Shown here piece after piece: positions 63,507 to 64,000 of a stretch of DNA of 64,000 bases. Numbering within the stretch: the first letter of the stretch is position 1; each line of letters begins with the position of its first letter. The notes beneath the pieces were generated by a model. The model made no database searches. It was not told the DNA's origin and saw only the letters and a list, made by a program, of their open reading frames with translations. The DNA is from Xylogone sp. PMI_703 (Eukaryota > Ascomycota > Leotiomycetes). A program made the translations under genes and the position numbers. The DNA lies in NCBI GenBank assembly GCA_021399445.1, contig JAJTUQ010000003.1, forward strand, positions 2,666,001-2,730,000. Reading direction: 5' to 3'.

Positions 63507-64000
63507 CTTGCTGCACTGAAATGATATGCACCTTAGACAGCAAGATACGGTGCAAATTTATTAAGAAGGGATTCGGGGTCTTTTATGGCCCATTTTGAAA
63601 AGTGATGTTTGCTTCCGTGAGAGCGGACTTTACTGTGGCATAGATTGTCCCTTGTTCTCCCAAACTATTCGCTACCCCTCGCGTCAGGTCGCGTCACGAT
63701 CTCACGTGACCGACACATTTGATCTTCCATAATAGGGGTACGGAGGTACAATGCGTCAGTATCTTAAAGTCTCAGGCGTACGTACCTTTGTAGCACTAGT
63801 AATACTGCACTGCCAGCATTAATGGGTATATTAGAATTGCTGGAAGAAGATTTAACATTATTGGATGAGACCAGTGGTAGAAATTATTCAGCTGATCCAT
63901 GCTTCGCCCCTGCATTTTCGTAAAACGTCCTCTGTGCCAAGAAGGATCCCAAGGCCCAGGAAATTAACATCTTCCATCGTCCGCCAGGAAGTGTCTTGGA
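63507..64000. other. Upstream region of the CANIN-like gene to window end
   Basis: 494 bp with no ORF of note. It holds the promoter motifs listed separately and a TACGGAGGTAC word at 63739-63749. Confidence 0.55.
63679..63708. promoter_or_regulatory. Twin TCGCGTCA (ACGCG) sites and a CACGTG box
   Basis: tcgcgtca occurs at 63679-63686 and again at 63689-63696, exactly 10 bp apart; each contains an ACGCG core on the minus strand. A CACGTG E-box follows at 63703-63708. They lie 170-200 bp upstream of the CANIN-like start. ACGCG is the MBF core, and helical phasing of two copies is suggestive; binding is inferred. Confidence 0.4.

Overview
This is eukaryotic nuclear DNA from a filamentous ascomycete. 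The genes carry short introns (about 45-150 nt) with GTAAGT/GTATGT-type donors and CTAAC-like branch sites. The gene set (NDR kinase SidB, MADS protein McmA, peroxisomal malate synthase, Zn2Cys6 regulator, PHO85-type cyclin) fits Eurotiomycetes. The long, gene-poor spacers suggest an Onygenales-type genome, but that placement is an inference from style and I could not run a search.

Layout. 1-6.3 kb holds no gene I recognise. 6.3-10.3 kb (-) is a Gin4/Hsl1-type septin and morphogenesis kinase with five exons. 11.5-15.0 kb (+) is SMC5. At 15.46 kb lies an unusual interrupted tRNA-Gly(UCC) gene, followed at 16.5-18.1 kb (-) by a GIY-YIG nuclease-like gene whose frame is broken once. 18.1-20.5 kb is AT-rich and gene-free. 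21.4-23.3 kb (+) is malate synthase with a C-terminal SKL. 24.3-26.4 kb (-) is the Dbf2/SidB kinase. 28.7-30.8 kb (-) is a PHO85-family cyclin. 30.8-38.7 kb is a large spacer that ends in a 5S rRNA gene at 38.68 kb. 39.4-41.2 kb (+) is a Zn2Cys6 transcription factor, followed by an MFS transporter at 42.1-44.0 kb (+). 44-47.8 kb holds ORF fragments that may be gene relics. 47.8-49.1 kb (-) is a ZIP zinc transporter and 50.8-51.6 kb (-) a tetraspanin. 51.6-55.6 kb is a long spacer and promoter, and 55.6-56.5 kb (+) is McmA. 58.1-59.8 kb (-) is a NIPA/DUF803 membrane transporter, divergent from V-ATPase subunit E at 60.4-61.2 kb (+). 61.5-63.5 kb (-) is a probable CANIN/Nse6-type partner of SMC5/6.

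How the genes relate. Most are housekeeping genes. Two themes recur. One is cell cycle and septation: the Gin4-like kinase, SidB, the PHO85 cyclin and McmA. The other is SMC5/6 DNA repair: SMC5 and the CANIN-like protein, both with ACGCG (MluI-box type) motifs upstream. The Zn2Cys6 factor and MFS transporter look like a small regulator/exporter pair, and the transporter promoter contains a perfect CCG-N10-CGG palindrome.

The most unusual items are two. The first is the tRNA-Gly gene, with a 10-nt anticodon intron plus a 57-nt GT...AG insertion in its variable loop. The second is the neighbouring nuclear GIY-YIG gene. All exon joins were worked out by hand from splice consensus and reading frame; none is backed by transcript data.
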